A stretch of DNA of 17,361 nt from Syntrophomonas sp. UBA5288 (lineage in GTDB: Bacteria; Bacillota; Syntrophomonadia; Syntrophomonadales; Syntrophomonadaceae): contig DHSK01000024.1 of assembly GCA_002408445.1 (NCBI GenBank), positions 1-17,361 of the forward strand, in the 5' to 3' direction. Under the pieces are notes generated by a model. The model had not been told where the DNA came from and did no database searches. It saw nothing but the letters and a program-made list of their open reading frames with translations. This document shows positions 6,213-13,040 of this stretch, piece after piece. The translations under genes and the position numbers were made by a program. Each line of letters begins with the position of its first letter. Positions within the stretch are counted from its first letter, which is position 1.

Positions 6213-7808
6213 ATGAAACTCAAGTTCCTGGGAGCGGCCAAAACCGTCACAGGTTCCTTTTTTTTATTGGAAGCAAATAATGTTAAATTCGCCATTGATT
6301 GTGGGTTGTTTCAAGGAAATGAGGAACTCAAACAACGCAATTATCGCGAATTTGTAGTCGACCCTAAATCAATTGACTTCCTGATTCTGACTCATGCTCA
6401 CATTGATCATAGCGGATTGATTCCCAAACTTTGCAAACATGGCTTCAAAGGTTTGATCTATTGCAGCCGGGCCTCAGAGGAACTGGCCAAAGTATTGCTT
6501 CCGGATGCCGGATTTATTCAAGAATCAGAAGTGGAACGCAAAAACCGCAAGCGCAAAAGAGCCGGAGATAAACTGCTGGAGCCTATCTACACAGCTCAGG
6601 ATGCTACCGATTGCCTGGCCCAGCTTAAATCTTTAAACCTGGATGAAATTGTGCAAATTGCACCCGGAATTGAAATACGGCTTAGGGATGCCGGACATAT
6701 ATTAGGTTCATGCATAGTAGAGGTTTGGATCGAAGAAAACGGGCATAAACAAAAACTAGTCTTTACCGGTGATCTGGGCAACAACAATCAGCCTATAATC
6801 AAAGACCCGGCTGTGATTGAGAGTGCAGATTATTTAATAATGGAATCCACTTATGGAGACCGTTGTCATAAAGATGTCGAAAAACGGCGTGATCAGCTCA
6901 AACAAGTGATTGACGAAGCTATGCAAAAAGGTGGAAATCTGATTATCCCCTCCTTTGCGGTTGAGAGAACCCAGGACCTGCTTTATGATTTGCATCAACT
7001 GCATCGCAGCGGTGAATTGGACCCTTCCATTGATATATATATCGATAGTCCTCTGGCTATAGCTGCTACCCAGATTTTTCAAAAAAGTGTGGAAGATTAC
7101 GACTTCGAAACCCGAAAACTTCTGGATGAAGGCAGTCATCCTCTAACCTTGCCCAACCTGAAGTTTTCTCGTACTCAGGAAGATTCAATGCTGTTAAATA
7201 CGGTTAAAGGTCATACCATTATTATATCAGCCAGTGGTATGTGCGATGCCGGGCGCATCAAGCATCATCTCAAGCATAATCTGTGGCGGGAAGAATCTAC
7301 GATACTATTCGTCGGTTTCCAGGCGGTTGGGACTCTGGGCCGGAGAATACTGGATGGCGAAAAACTGGTTAAGATTCACGGTGAGCAGGTGGCGGTAAAC
7401 GCTTCAATTCGTAATATTGACGCCTATTCCGCACATGCAGACCAACACGGATTGATTTCCTGGGTAAGAGGGTTTAATTCGCTTCCGCGCACTATATTTT
7501 TAGTACATGGGGAAGAAAACTCTCAATTGTCTTTGGCTGAAATATTATCCGATGAATTTCATATTCCGGTTCAGATTCCGGATTGGCAAAGTGAATTTGA
7601 GCTTCTTTATGATAAAGAACAGGATGCGGTCGAGTCTACCTTTAAACCATTGCCGAACGGGCTTGAAAAGGCCCTGAAGGCGGAAAAACTTTATTTGGAT
7701 TTAACCATGCGCTTAAACAATTATTTTATGGAACAATGGAATACCAAAGATTATGATAAAATTATAGAAAGCATTAAATTATTGGAAGGCAAACTTGACC
7801 AAGCTTAA
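6213..7808 (+). CDS. Metallo-beta-lactamase fold, beta-CASP RNase (CPSF73-like)
   Basis: The product has 531 residues, starting at ATG 6213 after TTGGGGGAA. Zinc-binding motifs are intact: HAHIDH (H61, H63, D65, H66), H162 in GHILGS and D187 in FTGDLG. The beta-CASP signatures follow: ESTYGDR (211-217), motif B around H351/H352 (GRIKHHL), and SAHADQ with H408 as motif C. VHGEE (431-435) belongs to the C-terminal RMMBL region. Bacterial relatives such as Thermus TTHA0252 are RNA endo/exonucleases. A C-terminal helical extension after about residue 455 is more variable. It is likely an mRNA or structured-RNA processing enzyme of the cytoplasm. The gene ends with its own terminator. Confidence 0.93.
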   Translation: MKLKFLGAAKTVTGSFFLLEANNVKFAIDCGLFQGNEELKQRNYREFVVDPKSIDFLILTHAHIDHSGLIPKLCKHGFKGLIYCSRASEELAKVLLPDAGFIQESEVERKNRKRKRAGDKLLEPIYTAQDATDCLAQLKSLNLDEIVQIAPGIEIRLRDAGHILGSCIVEVWIEENGHKQKLVFTGDLGNNNQPIIKDPAVIESADYLIMESTYGDRCHKDVEKRRDQLKQVIDEAMQKGGNLIIPSFAVERTQDLLYDLHQLHRSGELDPSIDIYIDSPLAIAATQIFQKSVEDYDFETRKLLDEGSHPLTLPNLKFSRTQEDSMLLNTVKGHTIIISASGMCDAGRIKHHLKHNLWREESTILFVGFQAVGTLGRRILDGEKLVKIHGEQVAVNASIRNIDAYSAHADQHGLISWVRGFNSLPRTIFLVHGEENSQLSLAEILSDEFHIPVQIPDWQSEFELLYDKEQDAVESTFKPLPNGLEKALKAEKLYLDLTMRLNNYFMEQWNTKDYDKIIESIKLLEGKLDQA

Positions 7809-7820
7809 AAGTATGATTTA

Positions 7821-7847
7821 AAGGGCTGAAATAATCAGCCCTTATTT
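7821..7847 (+). terminator. Rho-independent terminator after the RNase gene
   Basis: AAGGGCTGA (7821-7829) pairs perfectly with TCAGCCCTT (7835-7843) around a five-base loop, followed by ATTT. It closes the transcription unit. The remaining bases to the next gene are AT-rich and contain only the dnaD-type promoter and a small palindrome (7968-7980). Confidence 0.85.
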
Positions 7848-7982
7848 CAATAACTGTTAAAATAATACAGTCAAGTTTACTTTAGGCCTATATTTTTTAA
7901 ATACATAGTCTAAATAGTCAGTGTAGTAGAAATATTCCAACCACCAATCATAATAAGTGAATTTATCTTCGTTTTACGAAAC

Positions 7983-8012
7983 TTGTTGTGTTTTGGACTC
8001 AGGTGCTATAAT
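7983..8012 (+). promoter_or_regulatory. Sigma-A promoter of the DnaD/DnaB-like unit
   Basis: TTGTTG (7983-7988), an 18-base spacer and a perfect extended -10 (TGC-TATAAT, TATAAT at 8007-8012) predict a start near 8019. A palindrome TTCGT-TTT-ACGAA (7968-7980) sits two bases before the -35 and may be an operator. The promoter decides the start of the following gene: any start at 8012 would lie in the -10 itself. Confidence 0.8.
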
Positions 8013-8041
8013 TGGTGTACTCAATGTTTGGAGGAATAGAA

Positions 8042-9178
8042 TTGATACATAAGAACTCTGCTGCTCTGGAAATATTTAGATGGGGATACGCGCATGTACC
8101 TGGGAGCGTTTTTTATTATGCCCAGGAATTAGATCTTGATATGGAGGATATAGGTATTATATCCGCCATTTTTTATACCTTTGAAACTAAGTCCAAACCT
8201 TTGTTTCAAACTGGTATTAATGCAGGACAGATCCTGCAATGCTGTCCGACCCTGACGAAAAACAAACTTTCGCGGAAACTGTCGAAATTCATAAAAAGCA
8301 AGATTATTGATATAGACGAGGCCAAAACATTTAATGATAAAGTGCTGTATCTGGAACCTTTAGTACGCCGCCTGGAAGAATTGATTATCCGGGATCATCC
8401 TGAATTCAGCAGCTTTAAAAGCGATCAGGACTTAGATAAACAACTGGATAAATACCGGCATCAGATCGAGCAATTGCAACTGGCACTGGAAGAGGAAAAA
8501 GTTAAAAATTTGGATACCGACCAAAAAGGCAGCAATAGCAATTATAAGAAGCTGGCCGATTTTATCGCCAGCAAAACCGGCAATCTGATGAGTGTTAAAA
8601 TGGGGAATGAGCTCCGGCACTGGCTCAATGATATGGCTTTTGCACCTGAGTTCTTATTCTGTCTGTTGGAAATGTGCTTTGAAAGAAATATCAATAATCC
8701 CCGTCAAATAACTAAAATAGCCTCAGATGTCAAACAGTATTCCATTAATAATCTGGAAGGATTGGAACAGTATTTCAACACCAACGTGAAACCGGAGAAG
8801 TTTGAACGTCTGCGTGAATTTGATCCTGAGATTATGGAATTTGGTGATTTCACCGGTATTGATATGGGCGCCGAAGCCAGAAAAACAGTATACTATAAAT
8901 GGAGATATGACTGGGCCTTCAGCCATAAGATGATAATGAAAGCCGGTGCGGTTATGTGCCAGCGAACTCGTAACGGAGGCCTGGAATACATAGACAGCGT
9001 GTTAAAAAACTGGATGTCGAAAGAGATAAGATCAGTTGAAGAAGCTGAAAAGGAAATGGCTGAATATAAATCCAGAGCTAAAAAAGAAAGAAGTCCCGCC
9101 GTTAAAAAAACCGACACCGGCAGTAATGATTATGAAATCTATGTTCCGCCGTCTGCTGAGGGCAGAAAGACTGTTTAA
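8042..9178 (+). CDS. DnaD-like primosome protein with two DnaD/DnaB-type domains
   Basis: The product has 378 residues. The start is TTG 8042, seven bases after GGAGG (8030-8034); upstream in-frame TTG and ATG codons fall in or before the promoter. Residues about 15-100 look like the winged-helix N-domain of DnaD, residues 130-160 are a charged coiled-coil linker, 168-248 form a first DnaD-like domain, and 280-335 a second. The second contains YIDSVLKNW (316-324), the YxxxI/VxxxW DNA-binding signature of this family. The tail (335-378) is basic, then acidic and disordered. In Bacillus, DnaD and DnaB (loader) remodel DNA and load the replicative helicase. The next gene encodes a DnaB-like helicase, so a loader-helicase pairing is likely. 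It is longer than Bacillus DnaD and closer to the two-domain loader layout. Confidence 0.85.
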   Translation: MIHKNSAALEIFRWGYAHVPGSVFYYAQELDLDMEDIGIISAIFYTFETKSKPLFQTGINAGQILQCCPTLTKNKLSRKLSKFIKSKIIDIDEAKTFNDKVLYLEPLVRRLEELIIRDHPEFSSFKSDQDLDKQLDKYRHQIEQLQLALEEEKVKNLDTDQKGSNSNYKKLADFIASKTGNLMSVKMGNELRHWLNDMAFAPEFLFCLLEMCFERNINNPRQITKIASDVKQYSINNLEGLEQYFNTNVKPEKFERLREFDPEIMEFGDFTGIDMGAEARKTVYYKWRYDWAFSHKMIMKAGAVMCQRTRNGGLEYIDSVLKNWMSKEIRSVEEAEKEMAEYKSRAKKERSPAVKKTDTGSNDYEIYVPPSAEGRKTV

Positions 9179-9185
9179 ATGATAG

Positions 9186-9208
9186 AACCGGGGTTTTCCC
9201 CGGTTTTT
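9186..9208 (+). terminator. Terminator-like hairpin between the DnaD-like and DnaB-like genes
   Basis: AACCGGGG (9186-9193) pairs perfectly with CCCCGGTT (9198-9205) around TTTT, followed by TTT. It is strong and lies inside what otherwise looks like one operon, with the next ribosome site only 10 bases beyond. It may reduce expression of the helicase relative to the DnaD-like protein. Confidence 0.8.
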
Positions 9209-9227
9209 GCATAGAAAGGTGATATGA

Positions 9228-10568
9228 TTGAGTAGCAATGAATTCATGTATGACCTGGAGAGCGAAAGAAGAGTACTATCTTCCATGCTCAATTCCGAGG
9301 ACTCCTGTATTGAAGCCTACAATTCACTATCAGCAGCTGATTTTTATTCACCCCAGCATGGAACCATATATGAACTCATCTGCAGTTTATTTGAACGGGA
9401 AATAAAGCCTACCTATCTTGAGCTTATTAAAGAAGGTCATATTATCGGCATGTTCAGCAATACCCAGGATACCGAAGATTTGAAGTATATTGCAGAACAT
9501 TACATTGAAGATGAAAATATAAAATACTGGATCAAGAAAGTTAAAGATAAATCACGCTTGCGTAAATTTGAATCATTTTTACGCTTATCCTACGAAATGA
9601 TAAATGACCCGGGCAACGATGTGGAACAAATGCTGATGGCAGCCGAAGAACAACTGACCGACCTGACCGCCCTGGAAATTGACGATCACGTTGATACGCC
9701 GCAGGATATAGCAACAGTAGGTTATGAAGAAGTAGAGCGGCGCTTTTTACGATATAAGGAACTAATAGAATTGCACCGGGGAGTAGTGCCTCTGGACGGT
9801 CTGCCCACCGGATTTAATAATCTGGACAATATTACGCTGGGATACAAACCGGGAGACCTGGTAATTCTGGGTGCTCAGACCGGTCACGGTAAAACCGCTT
9901 ATGCTCTCCATACGGCCAAGGCCGTGTCCGTAGACAATCACCGTAATATGCTGTATCTGAATACAGAAATGAGCAAAGAGCAGATTGCCTTGCGCTGGGG
10001 TTCGATTTTGTCCGGTATTGAACATGAACGCATCCGCAGCGGACAACTGAATGAAACCGAGTTATCCCGCGTTTTTGCCGGTTATTCGCGGCTGCGGGAA
10101 AGTGGTTTTTATTCCTATCCCTGTCCCAATCTGACCCCGGAAAAAACCGTATCAATCGGCCGCAAGTTTAAGGCCCAGAAGAATATTGATATGATGATAA
10201 TAGACTATGTGGGCCGGATGGAAAAATTCGATCCCCGCCTGCAGGAATGGCAGATGCTGGAACAAATAGTAAAAGCACAAAAGACGCTGGCCCAAAACCT
10301 GAAAATGGTGGTTATCTGTCTGGTGCAATTAAATCCGGACGGAACTCTGCAGGGAGCTAAACGTATGAAGAACGAATGTGATTTGATGCTTAAATTAAGA
10401 CCCATCCCTAAGGAAGAACTGGAAGAAAATGAACAATTAAAAAATTACCTGCATCCCAACTACTATATAGAAATTGAGAAAAACCGCGATGGCAGAAGCG
10501 GCGTCAAAATTCCCATCAGTTTTGATTTGCAAAAACAAATTATGCAAGATGCGGAGAGAGTATCCTGA
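9228..10568 (+). CDS. Divergent DnaB-like replicative helicase
   Basis: The product has 446 residues, starting at TTG 9228 after AAAGGTGAT. The N-terminal domain (about 8-100) matches the DnaB collar domain (LESERRVLSSMLNSEDS, then ADFYSPQHGTIYELI). The RecA-like core has Walker A GAQTGHGKT (215-223), the catalytic glutamate in NTEMS (E247), Walker B MMIIDYVG (D326), the glutamine of LVQLN (Q367) and the arginine finger region EKNRDGRSG (R420). The stretch between Q367 and the last strand is unlike canonical DnaB: SQLSRAVE and the LSDLRESG-type segment are replaced by GTLQGAKRMKNECD. A second, specialised helicase paired with the preceding DnaD-like protein is the simplest reading. Its stop overlaps the next start by one base (TGATG). 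Confidence 0.88.
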   Translation: MSSNEFMYDLESERRVLSSMLNSEDSCIEAYNSLSAADFYSPQHGTIYELICSLFEREIKPTYLELIKEGHIIGMFSNTQDTEDLKYIAEHYIEDENIKYWIKKVKDKSRLRKFESFLRLSYEMINDPGNDVEQMLMAAEEQLTDLTALEIDDHVDTPQDIATVGYEEVERRFLRYKELIELHRGVVPLDGLPTGFNNLDNITLGYKPGDLVILGAQTGHGKTAYALHTAKAVSVDNHRNMLYLNTEMSKEQIALRWGSILSGIEHERIRSGQLNETELSRVFAGYSRLRESGFYSYPCPNLTPEKTVSIGRKFKAQKNIDMMIIDYVGRMEKFDPRLQEWQMLEQIVKAQKTLAQNLKMVVICLVQLNPDGTLQGAKRMKNECDLMLKLRPIPKEELEENEQLKNYLHPNYYIEIEKNRDGRSGVKIPISFDLQKQIMQDAERVS

Positions 10569-10870
10569 TGGCAGCAGCATCCGGCCGAACCCTAAAAAAA
10601 ATCCGCGACGATGCAACGACCGTAATAGTTAATCTACATCTGGCCCAAAAGATTAACGAAGCAGAAATGAATTTTCTGCTCAAAATGCTTGATCTGGTAG
10701 TTAACCAGGAAGACAATGACCTGTTGCCACGGTTACATACCTGGATGCGGCAATATAACGAATCCGAAAATGACACCATTATAAAAGCTACTCTGCTGGG
10801 GCTTGATTTTAATGATCCCCAGGCAGTAGAAAGAACCTGTGCCATTATTAAAGAACTGCTGAACAATTAG
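10568..10870 (+). CDS. Small helical protein of unknown function, coupled to the DnaB-like gene
   Basis: The product has 100 residues. Its ATG shares one base with the helicase stop, so translation is coupled. I do not recognise the family. The sequence is helical throughout, with a basic N-terminus (ASGRTLKKIRDDA), a central leucine-rich stretch (MNFLLKMLDLVV) and two short repeating helix units (LLPRLHTWMRQY, AVERTCAIIKELLNN). There are no metal-binding, membrane or enzymatic motifs. Given its position it may bind the helicase or the DnaD-like protein, for example as an adaptor. The following 229 bases (10871-11099) hold no gene, only a possible hisC promoter. Confidence 0.75.
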   Translation: MAAASGRTLKKIRDDATTVIVNLHLAQKINEAEMNFLLKMLDLVVNQEDNDLLPRLHTWMRQYNESENDTIIKATLLGLDFNDPQAVERTCAIIKELLNN

Positions 10871-11050
10871 CTTCAACCCCCAGCATGAAATGCTTGGAAT
10901 TTCATTAGATAGCAGTGACAATATTACCCCTAATAGTTTAGAATACTGTAGTAAGGGACTGTAGAATGGTGGATTTTGTTTACTATCATGTAATATGGAA
11001 GGATGGTAGCACTATACACACCGATTTCACACCTTTTAAAACCCATTATT

Positions 11051-11056
11051 TATAAT
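11051..11056 (+). promoter_or_regulatory. Possible -10 element for hisC
   Basis: A perfect TATAAT lies 43 bases before the hisC start. The best -35 candidate, TTTCAC (11025-11030), is 20 bases upstream, which is too far for a good promoter, so this is only a suggestion. Confidence 0.3.
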
Positions 11057-11099
11057 ACATATATTAAAATAAATAAATCTAACCGGGAGGTAGTTCGTA

Positions 11100-12203
11100 A
11101 TGAATAATTTTGTCAATGATAGAGCTCGTGCTGAAATATTTACTATTAAGCCTTATACTCCGGGTAAACCCATTGACGAAGTAAAACGTGAATTGGGTCT
11201 GGAAGACATTATAAAAATGGCTTCCAACGAAAACCCTCTGGGGCCGTCGCCTTTGGCTGTACAGGCCATCCGGCAGATGGTTGACCAGTTACACCTTTAT
11301 CCGGACAGTAATTGTTTCTACTTAAAAGAAAAACTGGCTTCAGTTAATAATATTGAAAGTACGGGGGTAATAATTGGGAATGGTTCTGACGAACTGCTTA
11401 AGCTTATTTCAGAAACCTTTTTAAATAAAGATGACGAAATCATTTGTGCGCAGCCGTCTTTTTCCGAATATGAATTTGCGGCACGGATTATGGGAGCTGC
11501 CTGCATATCCGTTCCATTAAAGGATTTCACCCATGACCTGGATGCCATGCTGGCGGCTGTAACTCCTAAAACTAAGATAATATATATATGCAATCCCAAT
11601 AATCCTACCGGTACCACGGTTAACCGCGATGAGGTTGCGGAGTTCATGCAGAAGGTGCCTGACAGTGTGCTGGTCATTTTCGATGAAGCTTATTACGAAT
11701 ATGCGGAAGACCCGGAATATGAAAGCGGCCTCAAATATGTGCTGGAGGGACGCAATGTTATAGTTCTTAGAACTTTCTCCAAAATATATGGTCTGGCTGC
11801 CCTCCGGATTGGTTACGGGTTAACCACTCCCGAACTGGCCGGTGCAGTGGAGCGGGTCATGGAACCTTTTAACGTTAATTCGGTGGCACAGACTGGAGCA
11901 TTGGCTGCAATGCAGGATTCCCCTCATGTAAAGAACAGTAAGGAACTTAATGCCCGGGGAAAACAGTATTTGTATGAGCAATTCGAGAGTCTGGGCCTGA
12001 AATACGTCCCCACCGAAGCAAATTTTATTTTTGTAAATGTAAAGAATAACTGCCGCGAGGTATTTGCTGCCCTACTAAAGGAAGGCGTAATAGTTAGAAC
12101 CGGTGATATTTTTGGATATCCGGAATTTATACGGGTAACAGTGGGAACACCGGAGCAAAATGAAAGATTTATAAAAAGCCTCAAAAAAGTTCTGGAGGTA
12201 TAA
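11100..12203 (+). CDS. hisC: Histidinol-phosphate aminotransferase family enzyme
   Basis: The product has 367 residues, with ATG 11100 after CGGGAGGTAG. Family motifs are clear: SNENPLGPSP (42-51), YPDSNCFYLKEKLA (67-80), NPNNPTGT (165-172, N168), FDEAYYEY (194-201, D195) and RTFSKIYGLAALRIGYG with the PLP lysine K228. HisC transfers an amino group between glutamate and imidazole-acetol phosphate in histidine synthesis, and several relatives also accept phenylalanine and tyrosine precursors. No other his gene is nearby; the neighbours are yyaC and, further on, iorAB. An isolated hisC next to iorAB could serve aromatic amino acids instead of, or as well as, histidine. The class and reaction type are secure; the physiological substrate is open. 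Confidence 0.9.
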   Translation: MNNFVNDRARAEIFTIKPYTPGKPIDEVKRELGLEDIIKMASNENPLGPSPLAVQAIRQMVDQLHLYPDSNCFYLKEKLASVNNIESTGVIIGNGSDELLKLISETFLNKDDEIICAQPSFSEYEFAARIMGAACISVPLKDFTHDLDAMLAAVTPKTKIIYICNPNNPTGTTVNRDEVAEFMQKVPDSVLVIFDEAYYEYAEDPEYESGLKYVLEGRNVIVLRTFSKIYGLAALRIGYGLTTPELAGAVERVMEPFNVNSVAQTGALAAMQDSPHVKNSKELNARGKQYLYEQFESLGLKYVPTEANFIFVNVKNNCREVFAALLKEGVIVRTGDIFGYPEFIRVTVGTPEQNERFIKSLKKVLEV

Positions 12204-12210
12204 TCACCTC
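12194..12210 (+). promoter_or_regulatory. Intercistronic hairpin over the yyaC ribosome site
   Basis: GAGGT (12195-12199), part of the GGAGGT ribosome site, pairs exactly with ACCTC (12206-12210), and the hisC stop codon TAA (12201-12203) sits in the six-base loop. A ribosome finishing hisC would open the stem, which predicts translational coupling. The spacing from the ribosome site to ATG 12212 is 12 bases, long unless the stem shortens it. Confidence 0.5.
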
Positions 12211-12211
12211 A

Positions 12212-12751
12212 ATGCTGATTACCCAAGCGCATTACGCAGATCCGGAAGCGGTCCGGCAATTAACGGAAGGACTTGATCGGGGATTGGACCTGGGCGGGAG
12301 GGAGCCGTTATTTCTATGCATAGGCTCTGACCGGCATATATTGGATTGTTTTGCGCCCCTGATCGGAACCATGCTCAGCGATATGGTACCTGGGATTAGT
12401 CTTTATGGTACTCTGGACCGACCTTTACATGCTAAAAATATGATCAAGGAACTGCGGGAGATTCGCAATGCCCATACTGATCGACTCGAAATAGCTATCG
12501 ATGCATCGCTCGGAGCCGGTACCGATATAGGATTTATTAAATTAAAACAGGATAGTTTGCTGCCCGGGAAAGCATTTGCCAAAAGCCTCCCCCCGATTGG
12601 ACAAATATCAATTATAGGAATTGTAGGGACCAGAACCGACCGTTATACGGTAAGTTCTCTTACCAGTGGAAGTTTGGCCCATGTATATCACATGGCGGTG
12701 GTAGTAGCTGAGGCTATTGCCCAATGGTACCAATCTTCCGTTATCAGGTAA
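12212..12751 (+). CDS. yyaC: YyaC family sporulation protease-like protein
   Basis: The product has 179 residues. It matches the YyaC/DUF1256 family: CIGSDRHILDCFAPLIGTML (36-55; the family pattern is IGTDRSTGDxLGPL), YGTLDRPLHAKN (65-76), AIDASLGAG (95-103), LPGKAFAKSLPPIG (117-130) and GIVGT. The fold is related to hydrogenase-maturation peptidases and to the germination protease. In Bacillus, yyaC is expressed during sporulation, so the gene points to a spore-forming host. DRHILD differs from the usual DRSTGD, so the active-site region is not fully canonical. It starts eight bases after the hisC stop, with its ribosome site in a hairpin spanning that stop. Why it travels with hisC is not clear. 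Confidence 0.88.
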   Translation: MLITQAHYADPEAVRQLTEGLDRGLDLGGREPLFLCIGSDRHILDCFAPLIGTMLSDMVPGISLYGTLDRPLHAKNMIKELREIRNAHTDRLEIAIDASLGAGTDIGFIKLKQDSLLPGKAFAKSLPPIGQISIIGIVGTRTDRYTVSSLTSGSLAHVYHMAVVVAEAIAQWYQSSVIR

Positions 12752-12796
12752 TATTTATGATTTATAGGTATGGAAATAAAGCGGAATCATCGTAGA

Positions 12797-12825
12797 CCTG
12801 CTATATAAAACTTCCATATAACAGG
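12797..12825. other. Imperfect hairpin downstream of yyaC
   Basis: CCTGCTATAT (12797-12806) pairs with ATATAACAGG (12816-12825) with one mismatch and a nine-base loop. There is no T-tract, so it is not a standard terminator. GTAG precedes it at 12792-12795, as in the REP-like units further on. Confidence 0.35.
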
Positions 12826-12874
12826 CCATGACCCGAGTATACAACCACTTATGAAAATTAAGTATATTTCATAT

Positions 12875-12988
12875 CCGTAGCAGGCCCTACAGCCCCCGAC
12901 GTTAGGAGCGGGCTTCAGGGCCGGAAGATTTACGTGTTATTTCTTTTCATTGGCCTGAAGGGCTAACGCCCTGTAGGCCAGCCTACGG
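12875..12988. repeat. REP/BIME-like pair of inverted palindromes
   Basis: Two hairpins face each other across a 29-base AT-rich centre. The left unit is CCGTAG (12875-12880) followed by a stem GGCCCTACAGCCC/GGGCTTCAGGGCC (12883-12922). The right unit, read on the minus strand from 12988, is CCGTAG followed by a stem GGCCTACAGGGC/GCCCTTCAGGCC (to 12952). The units share the GTAG head, the stem sequence and an ACGTTAG or CGTTAG core, and together form a 114-bp imperfect inverted repeat. A GTAG tetranucleotide before an imperfect palindrome, in inverted pairs, is the layout of REP/BIME elements. Only one such pair is visible in this window. Confidence 0.65.
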
Positions 12989-12997
12989 TTTATATTT

Positions 12998-13013
12998 TAT
13001 AATTGATTATAAT
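12998..13013 (+). promoter_or_regulatory. Twin -10 elements ahead of iorA
   Basis: TATAAT occurs twice, at 12998-13003 and 13008-13013, in a nearly symmetric stretch TATAATTGATTATAAT. Neither has a convincing -35 (the upstream bases belong to the right REP-like palindrome). A start here would give a leader of 20-35 bases for iorA. Confidence 0.4.
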
Positions 13014-13040
13014 CGATACAGGCTTATAAGGAGGAATATC

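Noticed and set aside
6834..7139. 101-residue minus-strand frame within the RNase gene
   Set aside because: It is antisense to conserved beta-CASP sequence and has no family resemblance, so it is a shadow of the real gene.
8012..8041. Longer start for the DnaD-like gene
   Set aside because: The TTG at 8012 overlaps the -10 of the promoter and would not be in the mRNA. GGAGG at 8030-8034 serves TTG 8042.
10871..11099. Riboswitch or T-box leader for hisC
   Set aside because: I found no T-box sequence and no strong terminator hairpin, only a weak stem around 10982-11009 and a lone TATAAT.
12797..12825. Terminator for yyaC
   Set aside because: The stem lacks a T-tract and has a mismatch. It was kept only as an unassigned hairpin.
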